The notes under the pieces: model-generated | The model's database searches: none | The model's input: only the letters and a program-made list of their open reading frames with translations | Told to the model about the DNA's origin: nothing | Program-made: the position numbers and the translations under genes | Shown here: piece after piece, positions 26,250-34,825 of the stretch | How positions within the stretch are numbered: position 1 is the first letter of the stretch | Layout of the letters: the number at the start of each line of letters is the position of its first letter | Assembly (NCBI GenBank): GCA_035544955.1 | Contig: DASZZN010000041.1 | Coordinates: 62,001-126,000, forward strand | From: Candidatus Dormiibacterota bacterium | GTDB lineage: Bacteria; Chloroflexota; Dormibacteria; CF-121 | Reading direction: 5' to 3' | DNA length: 64,000 bases

Positions 26250-27107
26250 CTAGCCGTGATGCTGCTGGTCGCGATGGTCGCCGTCATCGGTCGGCGTCGG
26301 GCGGGGCGTAGGCTTGGGCGTGGCCTTTGGCGTCGGGTCGGGCGTTGCCTGCTCGCCGATGACCAGCGCCGGCGCTGTGGTGGCGGTCGCAACTTGCTCG
26401 ATCCGATCGAGCTCGTCGCCGCCAGCGGCAACCAGGTCTTTGATGCCAGCGACGTCATCGTCGCGAATCGCGTTGGTCCGCTCGACCTCATTGAGCTTGA
26501 GGTGCAGAGTGTGAAGGGCATCTTTAGTGGCCTGCGGGTTGGCGGGATTCTTGAGCGACACGGCCGCGTCGTCGACGATGAGCGTGAAGGCGCGCAGGCT
26601 GTTCTCGGCGAGGCGCGGCTTGTGGTTGGCGGCCATCGCCTGTGCCTCCCGCAGACGCTCGTTGGCGAGCTGCAGTTGCACGGTGAGCCGCTCGTTCGCC
26701 GGCGTCAGGGCCAGGCGCACATGCTCTTCGATTTGCTTGACCGGGTAGAGCGGGTTATCGGGAAGCGCCGAGGGCGCGGCGAAGGCGGACCCCGCGGCCG
26801 CGATGAGGGCGACGGCCGCCGCGGCGAAGGCCACGCCCAACCGCCGGTACGCGGCAAAGGTCGGGATGCGCAGCGTGCGACGCTGTGGCAGCTGGGCCTG
26901 GAGCTTGAGCCAGAAGGGGGCGACCGCGACGGGGGGCGCGGGTGGGAGCGTCACCAGTAGAAGGTTGAGCTCGCGCACCTCCCGCAGCTCGGCGGCGCAG
27001 GCCGCACACCCGGCGATGTGCCCGTCGATGCGACGGCGTTCGTCGGCGGCCAGCATGCCGTCGGCATACGGGATCAGCCAATCGCGCGTCGTTGCATGAC
27101 TCAACAT
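26250..27107 (-). CDS. Anti-sigma factor with zinc finger, membrane helix and DUF5667-like domain
   Basis: 285 residues from ATG 27107. The N-terminus has the zinc-binding HIAGCAAC (H-x3-C-x2-C) of anti-sigma factors that hold an ECF sigma inactive. One membrane helix follows (about 95-118, LGVAFAAAAVALIAAAGSAFA). The outer part starts LPDNPLYPVKQIEEHVRLALTPANERL, the DUF5667 pattern, and is helical. The end is a Pro/Thr-rich tail (TPKPTPRPTPT). It follows the sigma gene by 37 bases, a standard sigma/anti-sigma pair. The signal sensed is unknown. Confidence 0.85.
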   Translation of the reverse strand: MLSHATTRDWLIPYADGMLAADERRRIDGHIAGCAACAAELREVRELNLLLVTLPPAPPVAVAPFWLKLQAQLPQRRTLRIPTFAAYRRLGVAFAAAAVALIAAAGSAFAAPSALPDNPLYPVKQIEEHVRLALTPANERLTVQLQLANERLREAQAMAANHKPRLAENSLRAFTLIVDDAAVSLKNPANPQATKDALHTLHLKLNEVERTNAIRDDDVAGIKDLVAAGGDELDRIEQVATATTAPALVIGEQATPDPTPKATPKPTPRPTPTDDGDHRDQQHHG

Positions 27108-27144
27108 CTGGATAGCAACCTCTGTCTGGTAAAACGGACCGAAT

Positions 27145-27741
27145 TCACGCCGTATTCGCCTCCTCGCTGCGCACGAGGTCGCCGAGGCGTTCACGGAGCA
27201 GCCGCTTGGCACCGTTCAATCTCGACATGACCGTGCCCAGGGGGATGTCGAGTGTTTTCGCGATCTCGTCGTAGCTGAGTTCGCCGAAGGCCTGCAGGGC
27301 GATCGTGTCACGGTAGTGTGACGGCAGGCTCGCGATTGCCTGACGGACGGCTCGTTGCAGGTCATGCCGGGTTGCCACGTCCATGGGATCCGACTCTCGA
27401 CTGGCCGGCGGCTGCTCCATGTCATCGAGCGAGACCACCGGACGGCGACGGCGGAGGACGTCGGTGACGGCGTTGGCCGCGACCCGGTGCAGCCAGTGTT
27501 TGAAGGGCTTTTCGTGGCGGTAACCGGGCAGCGCCTTGTAGACCTTGAGGAAGACCTCCTGGGCGACGTCTTCGGCCAGGCTGAGTTCGCCCAGGGCCCG
27601 GAAGGCGACGTTGATCACCAGCCGGTGGTGACGGATCACGAGCTGGCGGAAGGCCTCCTGGTCTCCGGCCGCGCTCCGATCGATCAGCCGGCGTTCTTCG
27701 GCATCCCCCTCGATCGAGGGAGCATCTTCGGGCCTGGCCAT
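27145..27741 (-). CDS. RNA polymerase ECF sigma factor
   Basis: 198 residues from ATG 27741, with GGGAG just upstream. Region 2 is clear (EDVAQEVFLKVYKALPGYR, FKHWLHRVAANAVTDVLRRRR) and binds the -10 element and core polymerase; region 4 (LPSHYRDTIALQAFGELSYDEIA, GTVMSRLNGAKRLLRERL) reads the -35. No region 3, as expected for the ECF group. It lies 46 bases after trpA on the same strand and is followed by its anti-sigma factor. The longer open frame to 27900 is Arg/Pro-rich shadow of trpA. Confidence 0.93.
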   Translation of the reverse strand: MARPEDAPSIEGDAEERRLIDRSAAGDQEAFRQLVIRHHRLVINVAFRALGELSLAEDVAQEVFLKVYKALPGYRHEKPFKHWLHRVAANAVTDVLRRRRPVVSLDDMEQPPASRESDPMDVATRHDLQRAVRQAIASLPSHYRDTIALQAFGELSYDEIAKTLDIPLGTVMSRLNGAKRLLRERLGDLVRSEEANTA

Positions 27742-27787
27742 CTCCCGACGGTGTGACGCCGGCCGGGGGACGGGCTTGCGACGCGAG

Positions 27788-28579
27788 CTAGCCGGTGGGC
27801 TGCCGGCGCAGACCGCCCAGGAACTGGCGGACCTGGGTGGCGGGGTCGTCCGGGGCGCGCGCGATGGCGTCCAGCAGGGCGCTCGCCACGATGACGCCAT
27901 CGGCCTTGCCCTCGAGCGCCTTAAGATGTTCGACGCGCGAGATGCCGAAGCCGACCACGATCGGCAATTTTGTCTGCTTCCGAACTGTGTCGATCAAGGG
28001 CAGCAGGCTAGGATCCAGCTCGGCGCGCGCCCCCGTGACGCCGGTGACGGCAATACAGTAGATGAACCCGGTCGCGGCCCGGCAGGCGGCGGCGATGCCG
28101 CCATCGCTGCTGGTCGGCGCCACGAAGAACACGACATCGACGTGACTGGCATCGGCGGCGCGACGGAGGTCCACGGACTCGGTGGGCGGAAGGTCGGGCA
28201 CGATCAGTCCGTCGACACCCGCCGCAGCGGCCGCTCGGCAGAACCGTTCGAGACCGAAGGCGAGGATCGGATTCACGTAGGTCATGAAAAGCAGCGGGAC
28301 GTCCGTCCTCTTCCGCGCCGCCGTGGCCGCCTCGAGCGCCCGGGCGACCGTCACCCCGCCCTTCAGCGCGACCTGGGAGGCGGCCTGGATGGTGCGGCCG
28401 TCCGCAAGCGGGTCAGAAAACGGAATGCCGAGCTCGATGGCGTCGGCGCCCGACTGGGCCGCGGCCTCGACCAACGATGGCGTGTCGTCGAGGCGTGGAT
28501 AACCGACGGTGAGATAGGCGATCAGCGCAAGGCGTCGCTGGGCGCCGAGCCGGGCGAACATCGCGCCGATGCGGCTCAT
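27788..28579 (-). CDS. trpA: Tryptophan synthase alpha subunit
   Basis: 263 residues. It cleaves indole-3-glycerol phosphate to indole and glyceraldehyde 3-phosphate. The family core [17 protein letters not shown] carries the catalytic glutamate, and [22 protein letters not shown] forms the phosphate-binding region. The start overlaps the trpB stop (ATGA), and the two subunits form the alpha2beta2 complex. Length is typical. Last gene of trpCFBA. Confidence 0.95.
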   Translation of the reverse strand: MSRIGAMFARLGAQRRLALIAYLTVGYPRLDDTPSLVEAAAQSGADAIELGIPFSDPLADGRTIQAASQVALKGGVTVARALEAATAARKRTDVPLLFMTYVNPILAFGLERFCRAAAAAGVDGLIVPDLPPTESVDLRRAADASHVDVVFFVAPTSSDGGIAAACRAATGFIYCIAVTGVTGARAELDPSLLPLIDTVRKQTKLPIVVGFGISRVEHLKALEGKADGVIVASALLDAIARAPDDPATQVRQFLGGLRRQPTG

Positions 28580-29763
28580 CCGCCGCTCGCGCCCCGGACG
28601 ATATCGAGGTCCTTGTCGCCCCGTCCCGAGAGGTTGACGAGCACGACATCCTCCACGGCCAGCTCGGCCGCCAGCGGCAGCGCGTAGGCGATTGCGTGCG
28701 AGCTCTCCAGCGCCGGGATGATGCCCTCCAGCCGTGACGTTTGGTGGAACGCCTTGAGTGCCTGCTCGTCTGTGACACTCACGTACTCGGCGCGGCGATG
28801 GTCGTGCAGGTAGGCATGCTCCGGCCCAACGCCGGGATAGTCCAACCCGGCGGAGATGGAATGGGTCGCCATCACCTGGCCGTCCTCGTCCTGCAACAGG
28901 TAACTGAAGGAGCCATGCAGCACGCCAGGGCGGCCGCCGACGATCGAGGCCGCGTGCGCCCCGCTGTTGAGCCCACGTCCGGCCGCCTCCACGCCCACCA
29001 GCCGGACGGGGTCATCGACGAAAGGCGAGAAGATCCCGATGGCATTGCTCCCGCCGCCCACGCAGGCCACCACCGCTGTGGGCAAGCGCCCGGTTTCGGT
29101 GAGCATCTGCGCGCGGGCCTCGCGTCCGATCACCGATTGAAACTCGCGGACCATCAACGGGTAGGGGTGCGGCCCCACCGCCGATCCGATCACATAGTGC
29201 GTGGACCGAACGTTGGTCACCCAGTCGCGGATCGCCTCGTTCGTCGCGTCCTTGAGTGTCTTGCTGCCGCTTTCCACCGGCGTCACCGTCGCGCCCAGCA
29301 GCTGCATCTTGTAGACGTTGACCGCCTGGCGCGCCATGTCGTCGACGCCCATGTACACCTCGCACTGAAGGCCGAACTTCGCGCAGACGGTGGCGACCGC
29401 GACGCCGTGCTGCCCGGCCCCGGTTTCGGCGATGATCCGGCGCTTGCCCATCCGGCGGGCGAGGAGCACCTGCCCCACCGCGTTGTTGATCTTGTGCGCC
29501 CCGGTGTGGCAGAGATCCTCGCGCTTGAACCAGATCTCCGCCCCACCGGCCTGCTTGGTGAGCCGGTCGGCGCGATACACGGGCGTGGGTCGGCCGCTGA
29601 ACGTCCGCGAGAGGTACGCAAACTCGTTCCGAAAGCCCTCGTCTTTGAGCGCCGCATCGAACGCCGCCGCCAGCTCCTCGACCGCCGCCATCAGCGTCTC
29701 CGGGATGTACTGGCCGCCGTAGCTCCCGTAGCGGCCGCGCGCATCCGGCGTGATCTGGCTCAC
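28576..29763 (-). CDS. trpB: Tryptophan synthase beta subunit
   Basis: 395 residues. It joins indole and serine with [23 protein letters not shown] contains the PLP lysine, [10 protein letters not shown] the phosphate-binding glycine loop, and the usual start [16 protein letters not shown] is complete. Overlaps trpF (ATGA) and trpA (ATGA). A TrpB1-type sequence with normal length. The long open frame on the opposite strand here is a compositional shadow. Confidence 0.96.
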   Translation of the reverse strand: MSQITPDARGRYGSYGGQYIPETLMAAVEELAAAFDAALKDEGFRNEFAYLSRTFSGRPTPVYRADRLTKQAGGAEIWFKREDLCHTGAHKINNAVGQVLLARRMGKRRIIAETGAGQHGVAVATVCAKFGLQCEVYMGVDDMARQAVNVYKMQLLGATVTPVESGSKTLKDATNEAIRDWVTNVRSTHYVIGSAVGPHPYPLMVREFQSVIGREARAQMLTETGRLPTAVVACVGGGSNAIGIFSPFVDDPVRLVGVEAAGRGLNSGAHAASIVGGRPGVLHGSFSYLLQDEDGQVMATHSISAGLDYPGVGPEHAYLHDHRRAEYVSVTDEQALKAFHQTSRLEGIIPALESSHAIAYALPLAAELAVEDVVLVNLSGRGDKDLDIVRGASGG

Positions 29764-30374
29764 GACCGGTCGACCCGGCGCACCGCCTCGACGAAGGCGC
29801 GCAACTTCGCGTGGTCCTTACGGCCAGGTTCGGCCTCGACGCCGCTGCAGACATCGACCGCCCAGGGATGCAGCTCGCGCACGGCACCATCGACGTTGTC
29901 TGGCGTCAACCCCCCGGAGACGACGACCGGGTACTGGCGTGCCACCGCCTTTGCCTGCGGCCATGCCCAGGCTCGCCCCGTGCCGCCGATGGTGTCCGGT
30001 GTCCAGGTGTCGAACAGGGGATGGTCACCACGCTCGAGCGAGATGCCGGCCAGGTCTTCCCCTTCCTGCACCCGGAAGGCCGGCAGCAGGAGCAGGCCAA
30101 GCGAGCGGTCCTTGTCCGTCAGTGGTCGGTAAACCTGGATCGCGGTCAGGCCACAGGCCTGCGCAACCTTGCCGATCTCCTCGGGCGTTTCATCGATGAA
30201 GACGCCCACCCGCTCGACCCCGGCGGGCACCTGGCCGATGATCGCTTTGATCTCGTCGACCCGAACCTGGCGTTTGCTGCGCGTGAAGATAAATCCGAGC
30301 AGGTCGGCACCGAGCTCGACAGCAAGTTCGACGTCCTCGCTCCGGGTGTTGCCGCAAATCTTGATCTTCGTCAT
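29760..30374 (-). CDS. trpF: Phosphoribosylanthranilate isomerase
   Basis: 204 residues, a TIM barrel. [20 protein letters not shown] has the catalytic cysteine, RVGVFID the mid-barrel motif with the aspartate position nearby, and [12 protein letters not shown] and VDVCSGVE the phosphate-binding loops. It converts phosphoribosyl-anthranilate to the deoxyribulose form. It overlaps both trpC and trpB by 4 bases, so it is translationally coupled. Confidence 0.93.
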   Translation of the reverse strand: MTKIKICGNTRSEDVELAVELGADLLGFIFTRSKRQVRVDEIKAIIGQVPAGVERVGVFIDETPEEIGKVAQACGLTAIQVYRPLTDKDRSLGLLLLPAFRVQEGEDLAGISLERGDHPLFDTWTPDTIGGTGRAWAWPQAKAVARQYPVVVSGGLTPDNVDGAVRELHPWAVDVCSGVEAEPGRKDHAKLRAFVEAVRRVDRS

Positions 30375-31162
30375 TCTCCGCTCAGCTCTCGGACTTTCGC
30401 CTCGAGGTCCGGCGCGCGCAGCAACGCTTCGCCGACCAACGCGGCATCGACCCCGATCCGTTGTAACGCTTCGATGTCCGCGCGAGTCTCAATGCCACTC
30501 TCGCTGATCACCGTGCGCCCTTTTGGAATCAGCGGCCGCAAGCGCGCCGTCGTCGCGCTGTCCGTCTTCATCCGAGTCAAATCACGGTTGTTGATCCCGA
30601 TCAGGGATGCCCCCGTGCGCAGCGCGCGCTCAACCTCCTCTTCCGTATGGACTTCAACGACCGCGCGCATGCCCAAGTCGCGAGCCTGGTACTGGAAGTG
30701 GTCGAGCTGACCGTCATCGAGGATCCCAACGATCAGGAGGACGGCATCAGCGCCCATCGCACGGGCCGCGAAGATTTGCACTGAGTCCACGATGAAGTCT
30801 TTGCAAAGGATCGGTAGGGCGACCCCCTCTCGGACCGCCTGTAGATGGTCGATGCTCCCACCAAAGAACTCGGGTTCGGTCAGTACTGACAGCGCGGCTG
30901 CTCCGTTCTCGGCATACCGTTTGGCCAGGCCGACCGGGTCGTAGGGACGCTGCAGCACGCCGCCTGACGGTGACCGCTCCTTGCATTCCGCGATCAAGGC
31001 GACGCCCGGGCCGGTGATGGCATCGCGGAAGTCACGGGGTCGTGGCGCGCTCTGGAGCAGGGCGGCGAGTGCCGCCGCATGCCCGTCGACCTTGAAGCGG
31101 GCATTCGCCCGCCGGCGCGCCTCAACGATGCGTTCGAGGATGGGGGCGGCTTTCGTGGCCAT
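30371..31162 (-). CDS. trpC: Indole-3-glycerol phosphate synthase
   Basis: 263 residues. Motifs: LIAECKERSPSGG (catalytic lysine), LPILCKDFIVD, LLIVGILDD, VVEVHTEEEVERAL, GINNRDLTRMKTD and SESGI, all typical of the TIM-barrel enzyme that closes the indole ring. It begins 22 bases after the aminotransferase gene and overlaps trpF. The trpE, trpG and trpD genes are not in this window. Confidence 0.95.
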   Translation of the reverse strand: MATKAAPILERIVEARRRANARFKVDGHAAALAALLQSAPRPRDFRDAITGPGVALIAECKERSPSGGVLQRPYDPVGLAKRYAENGAAALSVLTEPEFFGGSIDHLQAVREGVALPILCKDFIVDSVQIFAARAMGADAVLLIVGILDDGQLDHFQYQARDLGMRAVVEVHTEEEVERALRTGASLIGINNRDLTRMKTDSATTARLRPLIPKGRTVISESGIETRADIEALQRIGVDAALVGEALLRAPDLEAKVRELSGE

Positions 31163-31184
31163 CAGCTGGAGTCCACTGTCCCGA

Positions 31185-32372
31185 CTAGGCGCGAGCTGCG
31201 GTCTTTTCCAGGACTCCCTTCATCCGCTTGACGCCCTCCTCGATCTGATCGATCGCGTTCGCGTAGGAGAGGCGCAGATAGCCCTTCCCCATCTCGCCGA
31301 ACGTGCTCCCGGCGAGCAGAGCGACCCCGCCCTCGTTCAACATCCGGTCGGCCAGCACGCGTTCGTCCTGACCGGTTTTCGTGATGTTCGGAAACACATA
31401 AAAGGCTCCCAGCGGCTTGTGGCAGCTGACTCCTGGCAAGGCATTGAGGCGATCGACCACCCGGTCACGCCGCCTCTTGAACTCGCCGACCATGGCCTGC
31501 ACCGCGGCATCCGATCGAGGGGAGAGCGCCTCGATCGCCGCCATCTGGGTAAACGCAGCGGCGCACGAGCTGCTATTGATCATCAGCGTCTCGAACTTCT
31601 GCGCCAGCGGCAGCGGTGCCACCGCGAACCCGAGCCGCCAACCGCACATCGCGTAGGCCTTGCTCAATCCGTCCGAGTAGATCGTGCGCTCGAGCATGCC
31701 TGGCACCGTCATGATCGAGGCGTGATGACCGTCGTAGGTGATCTGGCCGTAGACCTCGTCGGTCAGAACGTAGAAGTCATGCCGCATCGCGAGTTCCGCG
31801 ATCTGCTCGAGATCGTGGGTGGACAGCACGCCGCCGGTGGGGTTCTGCGGCGAGTTGATGACTAGCAACTTCGTTCGTGGGGTGATCTTCGATTTGAGCT
31901 CCTCAATGTCGAGCCGGAAGTCGTTGCGCTCTCGCAGAGGAATACCGACCGGGGCAGCGCCGGCAAGCGTGGCGGCCGAGGAATAGATGGCGTAGCCGGG
32001 ATCGGGAACGATGACCTCATCACCTTGGTCGACCAGCGCCAGCATGGTGAAGAGAAGGACGTTCTTCGAGCCGGGCACCATCACCACCTGCTCCGGCTTG
32101 ACCTCGACCTCGTAGGTGCGGCGAATCCAATCGGCAACTGCCTGGCGGGCCGGCATCAGGCCGCCCGCGGGCGTGTAGTGCGTGAAGCCGTCGCGCAGGG
32201 CGCGCTCGGCGGCCTCGACGATGTTGGGCGGTGTTGGGAAATCAGGCTCCCCGATCTCGAGGTGAACGATGCTGCGGCCCTGCGCTTCCAGCTTGCGCGC
32301 CTTGGCCAGCACCTCGAACGCGGTCTCGGTGCCGATCTCCGACATGCGATGCGCGAATTTCATTTCGCTCAT
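31185..32372 (-). CDS. Class I/II pyridoxal-phosphate aminotransferase
   Basis: 395 residues of the aspartate-aminotransferase fold-type I group. HLEIGEPDFPTP at the N-terminus, VINSPQNPTGGV, DEVYGQITYDG and SDGLSKAYAMCGWRLGF (PLP lysine, then the carboxylate-binding arginine region) are all seen. The substrate is uncertain: aspartate, an aromatic amino acid or alanine are possible. Sitting directly before trpC, and overlapped by acyP (ATGA), it may serve aromatic amino-acid synthesis or degradation. Confidence 0.9.
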   Translation of the reverse strand: MSEMKFAHRMSEIGTETAFEVLAKARKLEAQGRSIVHLEIGEPDFPTPPNIVEAAERALRDGFTHYTPAGGLMPARQAVADWIRRTYEVEVKPEQVVMVPGSKNVLLFTMLALVDQGDEVIVPDPGYAIYSSAATLAGAAPVGIPLRERNDFRLDIEELKSKITPRTKLLVINSPQNPTGGVLSTHDLEQIAELAMRHDFYVLTDEVYGQITYDGHHASIMTVPGMLERTIYSDGLSKAYAMCGWRLGFAVAPLPLAQKFETLMINSSSCAAAFTQMAAIEALSPRSDAAVQAMVGEFKRRRDRVVDRLNALPGVSCHKPLGAFYVFPNITKTGQDERVLADRMLNEGGVALLAGSTFGEMGKGYLRLSYANAIDQIEEGVKRMKGVLEKTAARA

Positions 32373-32659
32373 CCTCTCACGCCGAAGGGACCGAGGTCCC
32401 CGCGAAAGGGCAACCAGCTGACGCGCACGTCCTGCACTCTCGCTTGTCGCGGTCCCCTGCGGAGCGCATCGAGCAACCGTTCAAGCGAGGACGCGTCGCC
32501 CTCGGCCTCCACCTCCACCGCGCCATCGTAGCGGTTGCGAACGTACCCCTCGAGGCCGAGCCGGCGGGCGTGTGACTGAGCAAAGTAGCGAAAGCCCACC
32601 CCCTGGACGTCGCCGAGGATCTCCGCCTTGAGGCGGCGCCGCTCTGGTTTACTGGGCAA
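32369..32659 (-). CDS. acyP: Acylphosphatase
   Basis: 96 residues. The signature GDVQGVGFRYFAQSHARRLGLEGYVRNRYDGAVEVEAEG contains the catalytic arginine (VGFR) and asparagine (RNR) of the ferredoxin-like acylphosphatases (residues 16-54), which hydrolyse acyl phosphates. The start is TTG immediately after the TGA of the upstream gene, so it depends on re-initiating ribosomes. Second gene of the operon leading into the trp genes. Confidence 0.88.
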   Translation of the reverse strand: MPSKPERRRLKAEILGDVQGVGFRYFAQSHARRLGLEGYVRNRYDGAVEVEAEGDASSLERLLDALRRGPRQARVQDVRVSWLPFRGDLGPFGVRG

Positions 32660-32923
32660 TCAGGCGTGCGCCAGCGGGCCGGTCGTCACGACGACCGAGA
32701 CGCGCTTGGGCGCATCCGGGATGGCCTGCAGCGTGCGGCGCACCACCGGCAAGTAGGCCTGAACGAGCTGGCGGGCTGACTGTTCGGTGGGGGCGCCGAT
32801 CACCAGGCGCTGGTCATCGCAGTGGCAGCAGGTGGCGGTGCCTTGCCAGAGGTAGTAGGCAGATTCCGGCAGGTTCAGGCTCATGAGGAGCTGAAGCTCC
32901 CGCCAGACTGCACTCCCCTGCAT
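32660..32923 (-). CDS. Small protein resembling DnaA domain I
   Basis: 87 residues, MQGSAVWRELQLLMSLNLPESAYYLWQ... It follows the DnaA N-terminal (domain I, KH-like) pattern: a Trp-containing first helix, a hydrophobic LNLPESAYYLWQGTA segment with Tyr/Trp in place of the usual F-W, then RLVIGAPTEQSARQLVQAYLPVVRRTLQAI like DnaA LxIxVPNxFxxxWLExxYxxxI (comparison by pattern). There are no AAA+ or DNA-binding parts. Extra features are C-C-H-C (32-35). A TAGGAT box 8 bases before the ATG marks this start. The call rests on pattern resemblance alone. Confidence 0.5.
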   Translation of the reverse strand: MQGSAVWRELQLLMSLNLPESAYYLWQGTATCCHCDDQRLVIGAPTEQSARQLVQAYLPVVRRTLQAIPDAPKRVSVVVTTGPLAHA

Positions 32924-32931
32924 TGCACCTA

Positions 32932-32937
32932 ATCCTA
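32932..32937 (-). promoter_or_regulatory. -10 box of the DnaA-N-like/acyP/trp operon
   Basis: TAGGAT on the minus strand, 8 bases before ATG 32923. It shares a 44-base divergent gap with the queG promoter. Confidence 0.45.
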
Positions 32938-32953
32938 CTCCCGCAACCGCACC

Positions 32954-32959
32954 TAAGCT
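32954..32959 (+). promoter_or_regulatory. -10 box of queG, leaderless type
   Basis: TAAGCT, 8 bases before the queG ATG at 32968. The two -10 boxes in this gap are only 16 bases apart on opposite strands, so polymerases would compete. Confidence 0.45.
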
Positions 32960-32967
32960 AGGGTCAA

Positions 32968-34182
32968 ATGTCCCTGACGAGCGAGCTAAAGCACAAGGCC
33001 CGGGCGCTCGGCTTCTGCGCCGTTGGCGTGACCCGGGCGGAGCGGTTTTTCGAGGCCGAAGCCGCCGCCACCAACCGGACCCAACAGGGCCTGATGGACG
33101 GCCTGTCCTGGTGGAGCGAGGCCCGGGCTCATGCCAGCGCCGACCCGCGCCGGGCCACCCCCGCGGCTCGCAGTGTGATCGCCCTGGCTTTTCCCTACCC
33201 CTCCACCTCCGCGGGAGGGCCGGGCCCGCCGGCCCACGCGAGCCGCGCTTCAGTGCGAAGCGAGCGTTTGAGGCGTCCGGGTGGGGGCGGTGGCCCACGC
33301 GGACGGATCGCCGCGTATGCGCTGGGTCGCGACTACCACGAGGTCCTGCTCGAGCGAATGCAGCCGCTGTTGGCGATGCTGCGTGAGCGCGGCCACGTCG
33401 CCAAGACCTACGTCGACCATGGCTGGATGCTGGACCGTGCGGCGGCGGCTCGAGCCGGCGTGGGCTGGCTCGGAAAGAACACCAACCTGCTGATTCCCGG
33501 TGTGGGTTCCAACGTGTTGCTGGCGGAGATCGTCACCTCGGCAGAGCTCGAGCCCGACCAGCCGTTGAAGAAGACCTGCGGCAGCTGCGATGCCTGCATG
33601 CGGATCTGCCCCACGGGTGCACTGATCGAACCTGGTGTGCTCGACAACCGGCGCTGCATCTCCTTCTGGACTATCGAGCACCGCGGCGTCATCCCCATCG
33701 ACATTCGGCCGCTGATCGGCGACTGGATCTTCGGCTGCGACCTCTGCCAGGAGATCTGCCCGGTCAACGTGAGTCCGCGGGCAGCCGCGCCAGATGCCCG
33801 GGCGTTCGAGGCCTTCGGCCCGCTGATCGATGCTCGGCCGCGGCTTGAAGAACTGTTAACGCTCGACGAGGAAAGCTTCCGCGTCCGCTTTCGCAACAGC
33901 GCGGTGTGGCGAACCCGACGGTCTGGACTGCTTCGCAACGTGTCTATCGCGCTGGGCAACATCGCGGATCGCAGCTCGGTCCCCGCGCTGGCGACCGCGC
34001 TCGGCGACGCGGAGCCGCTCGTCCGCGGCCATGCGGCGTGGGCGCTCGGCCGGCTCGGTGGCGCCGCGGCCCGGGCTCACCTGGAACGGGCGATCAGGCG
34101 CGAGACCGACGCCTGGGTGCTGGATGAGTGCGCGCTGGCGCTGCGGGCGTGCGGACCACTCGTCGTCCCGTCAGCGGTTTAA
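32968..34182 (+). CDS. queG: Epoxyqueuosine reductase
   Basis: 404 residues. It carries out the last step of queuosine synthesis in tRNA with cobalamin and two [4Fe-4S] clusters. Cluster cysteines are C204-x2-C207-x2-C210-x3-C214 (CGSCDACMRICP) and C257-x2-C260-x3-C264. YVDHGW (about 148-153) holds the catalytic-aspartate position. The C-terminus (about 320-390) has HEAT-like repeats. Odd: residues 79-111, between FPYPSTS and RIAAYALGRDYH, are a Pro/Gly/Arg-rich insertion not expected in the family. The 3' end overlaps the convergent adenosyltransferase gene by 89 bases. Confidence 0.92.
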   Translation: MSLTSELKHKARALGFCAVGVTRAERFFEAEAAATNRTQQGLMDGLSWWSEARAHASADPRRATPAARSVIALAFPYPSTSAGGPGPPAHASRASVRSERLRRPGGGGGPRGRIAAYALGRDYHEVLLERMQPLLAMLRERGHVAKTYVDHGWMLDRAAAARAGVGWLGKNTNLLIPGVGSNVLLAEIVTSAELEPDQPLKKTCGSCDACMRICPTGALIEPGVLDNRRCISFWTIEHRGVIPIDIRPLIGDWIFGCDLCQEICPVNVSPRAAAPDARAFEAFGPLIDARPRLEELLTLDEESFRVRFRNSAVWRTRRSGLLRNVSIALGNIADRSSVPALATALGDAEPLVRGHAAWALGRLGGAAARAHLERAIRRETDAWVLDECALALRACGPLVVPSAV

Positions 34183-34825
34183 CGGCTGTCCCCTCCTCGG
34201 CCCGGGCCAGCATGAAGAGCAGGTCCGAGAGCCGGTTCGTGTAGCGAAGCACTTCCGGATTGCGCAGCTGACCGCCCTGCTGCAGGCCGACGATGCGGCG
34301 CTCGGCGCGGCGCAGCACGGCGCGCGCCACGTCCAGGGCAGCGGCTGCGGCTGTCCCACCGGGGATGACGAACGCATCCGGCAATGGAACACGGCGCTCC
34401 AGGTCGACGATCTCGCGCTCGACGCGGCTGGTGAAATCCGTCGTGACCACCATGAAATGCTGCTCCAACTTGTCGTACTCGGCAGGGTCGGTTGCGAGTT
34501 CGGCGCCCACCGTGAAGAGTTCGCTCTGGATCCGCAGGATGATGGCATGCCTTCCGCGGTCCTTGACGAGGGCACGCGCCGCGCCCAGCGTTGAGATCGC
34601 CTCATCGACGGCGCCATAAGCCTCGGTGCGCGGATCCGTCTTGGCGACCCGGCCACCGTAGAGAAGGCCGGTCTCTCCCCCATCCCCGGTCTTGGTGACG
34701 ATGCTCTTGCGCGCGATGGTGATGCCTAGGCGGCGCCTCGGGCCAGCACTTCCTTCGTCCAGCGCTGCAAGACCTTGCGGTGGCTGGCGAACGCCAGCGG
34801 CGGCAGCGCGTCCGGGCGGAACCAT
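34094..34825 (-). CDS. Cob(I)alamin adenosyltransferase, PduO type
   Basis: TKTGDGGETGLLYGGRVAKTDPRTEAYGAVDE is the ATP-binding signature (residues 44-75), and YTNRLSDLLFMLAR the C-terminal motif, of PduO/MMAB enzymes that make adenosylcobalamin. The only standard in-frame start is ATG 34825, which overlaps the upstream Nudix gene by 33 codons of non-homologous sequence. Family members begin a few residues before TKTG; here the codons in that region are ATC ACC ATC GCG, so initiation at ATC 34723, two bases after the Nudix stop, is possible. The last 25 or so residues are an Arg/Pro-rich tail overlapping queG. Product fits the cobalamin need of queG. Confidence 0.85.
   Translation of the reverse strand: MVPPGRAAAAGVRQPPQGLAALDEGSAGPRRRLGITIARKSIVTKTGDGGETGLLYGGRVAKTDPRTEAYGAVDEAISTLGAARALVKDRGRHAIILRIQSELFTVGAELATDPAEYDKLEQHFMVVTTDFTSRVEREIVDLERRVPLPDAFVIPGGTAAAAALDVARAVLRRAERRIVGLQQGGQLRNPEVLRYTNRLSDLLFMLARAEEGTAVKPLTGRRVVRTPAAPARTHPAPRRRSRA

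Noticed and set aside
28741-30132. 463-codon open frame on the plus strand
   Set aside because: Antisense to trpB and trpF, both certain. Composition is a shadow of those codons.
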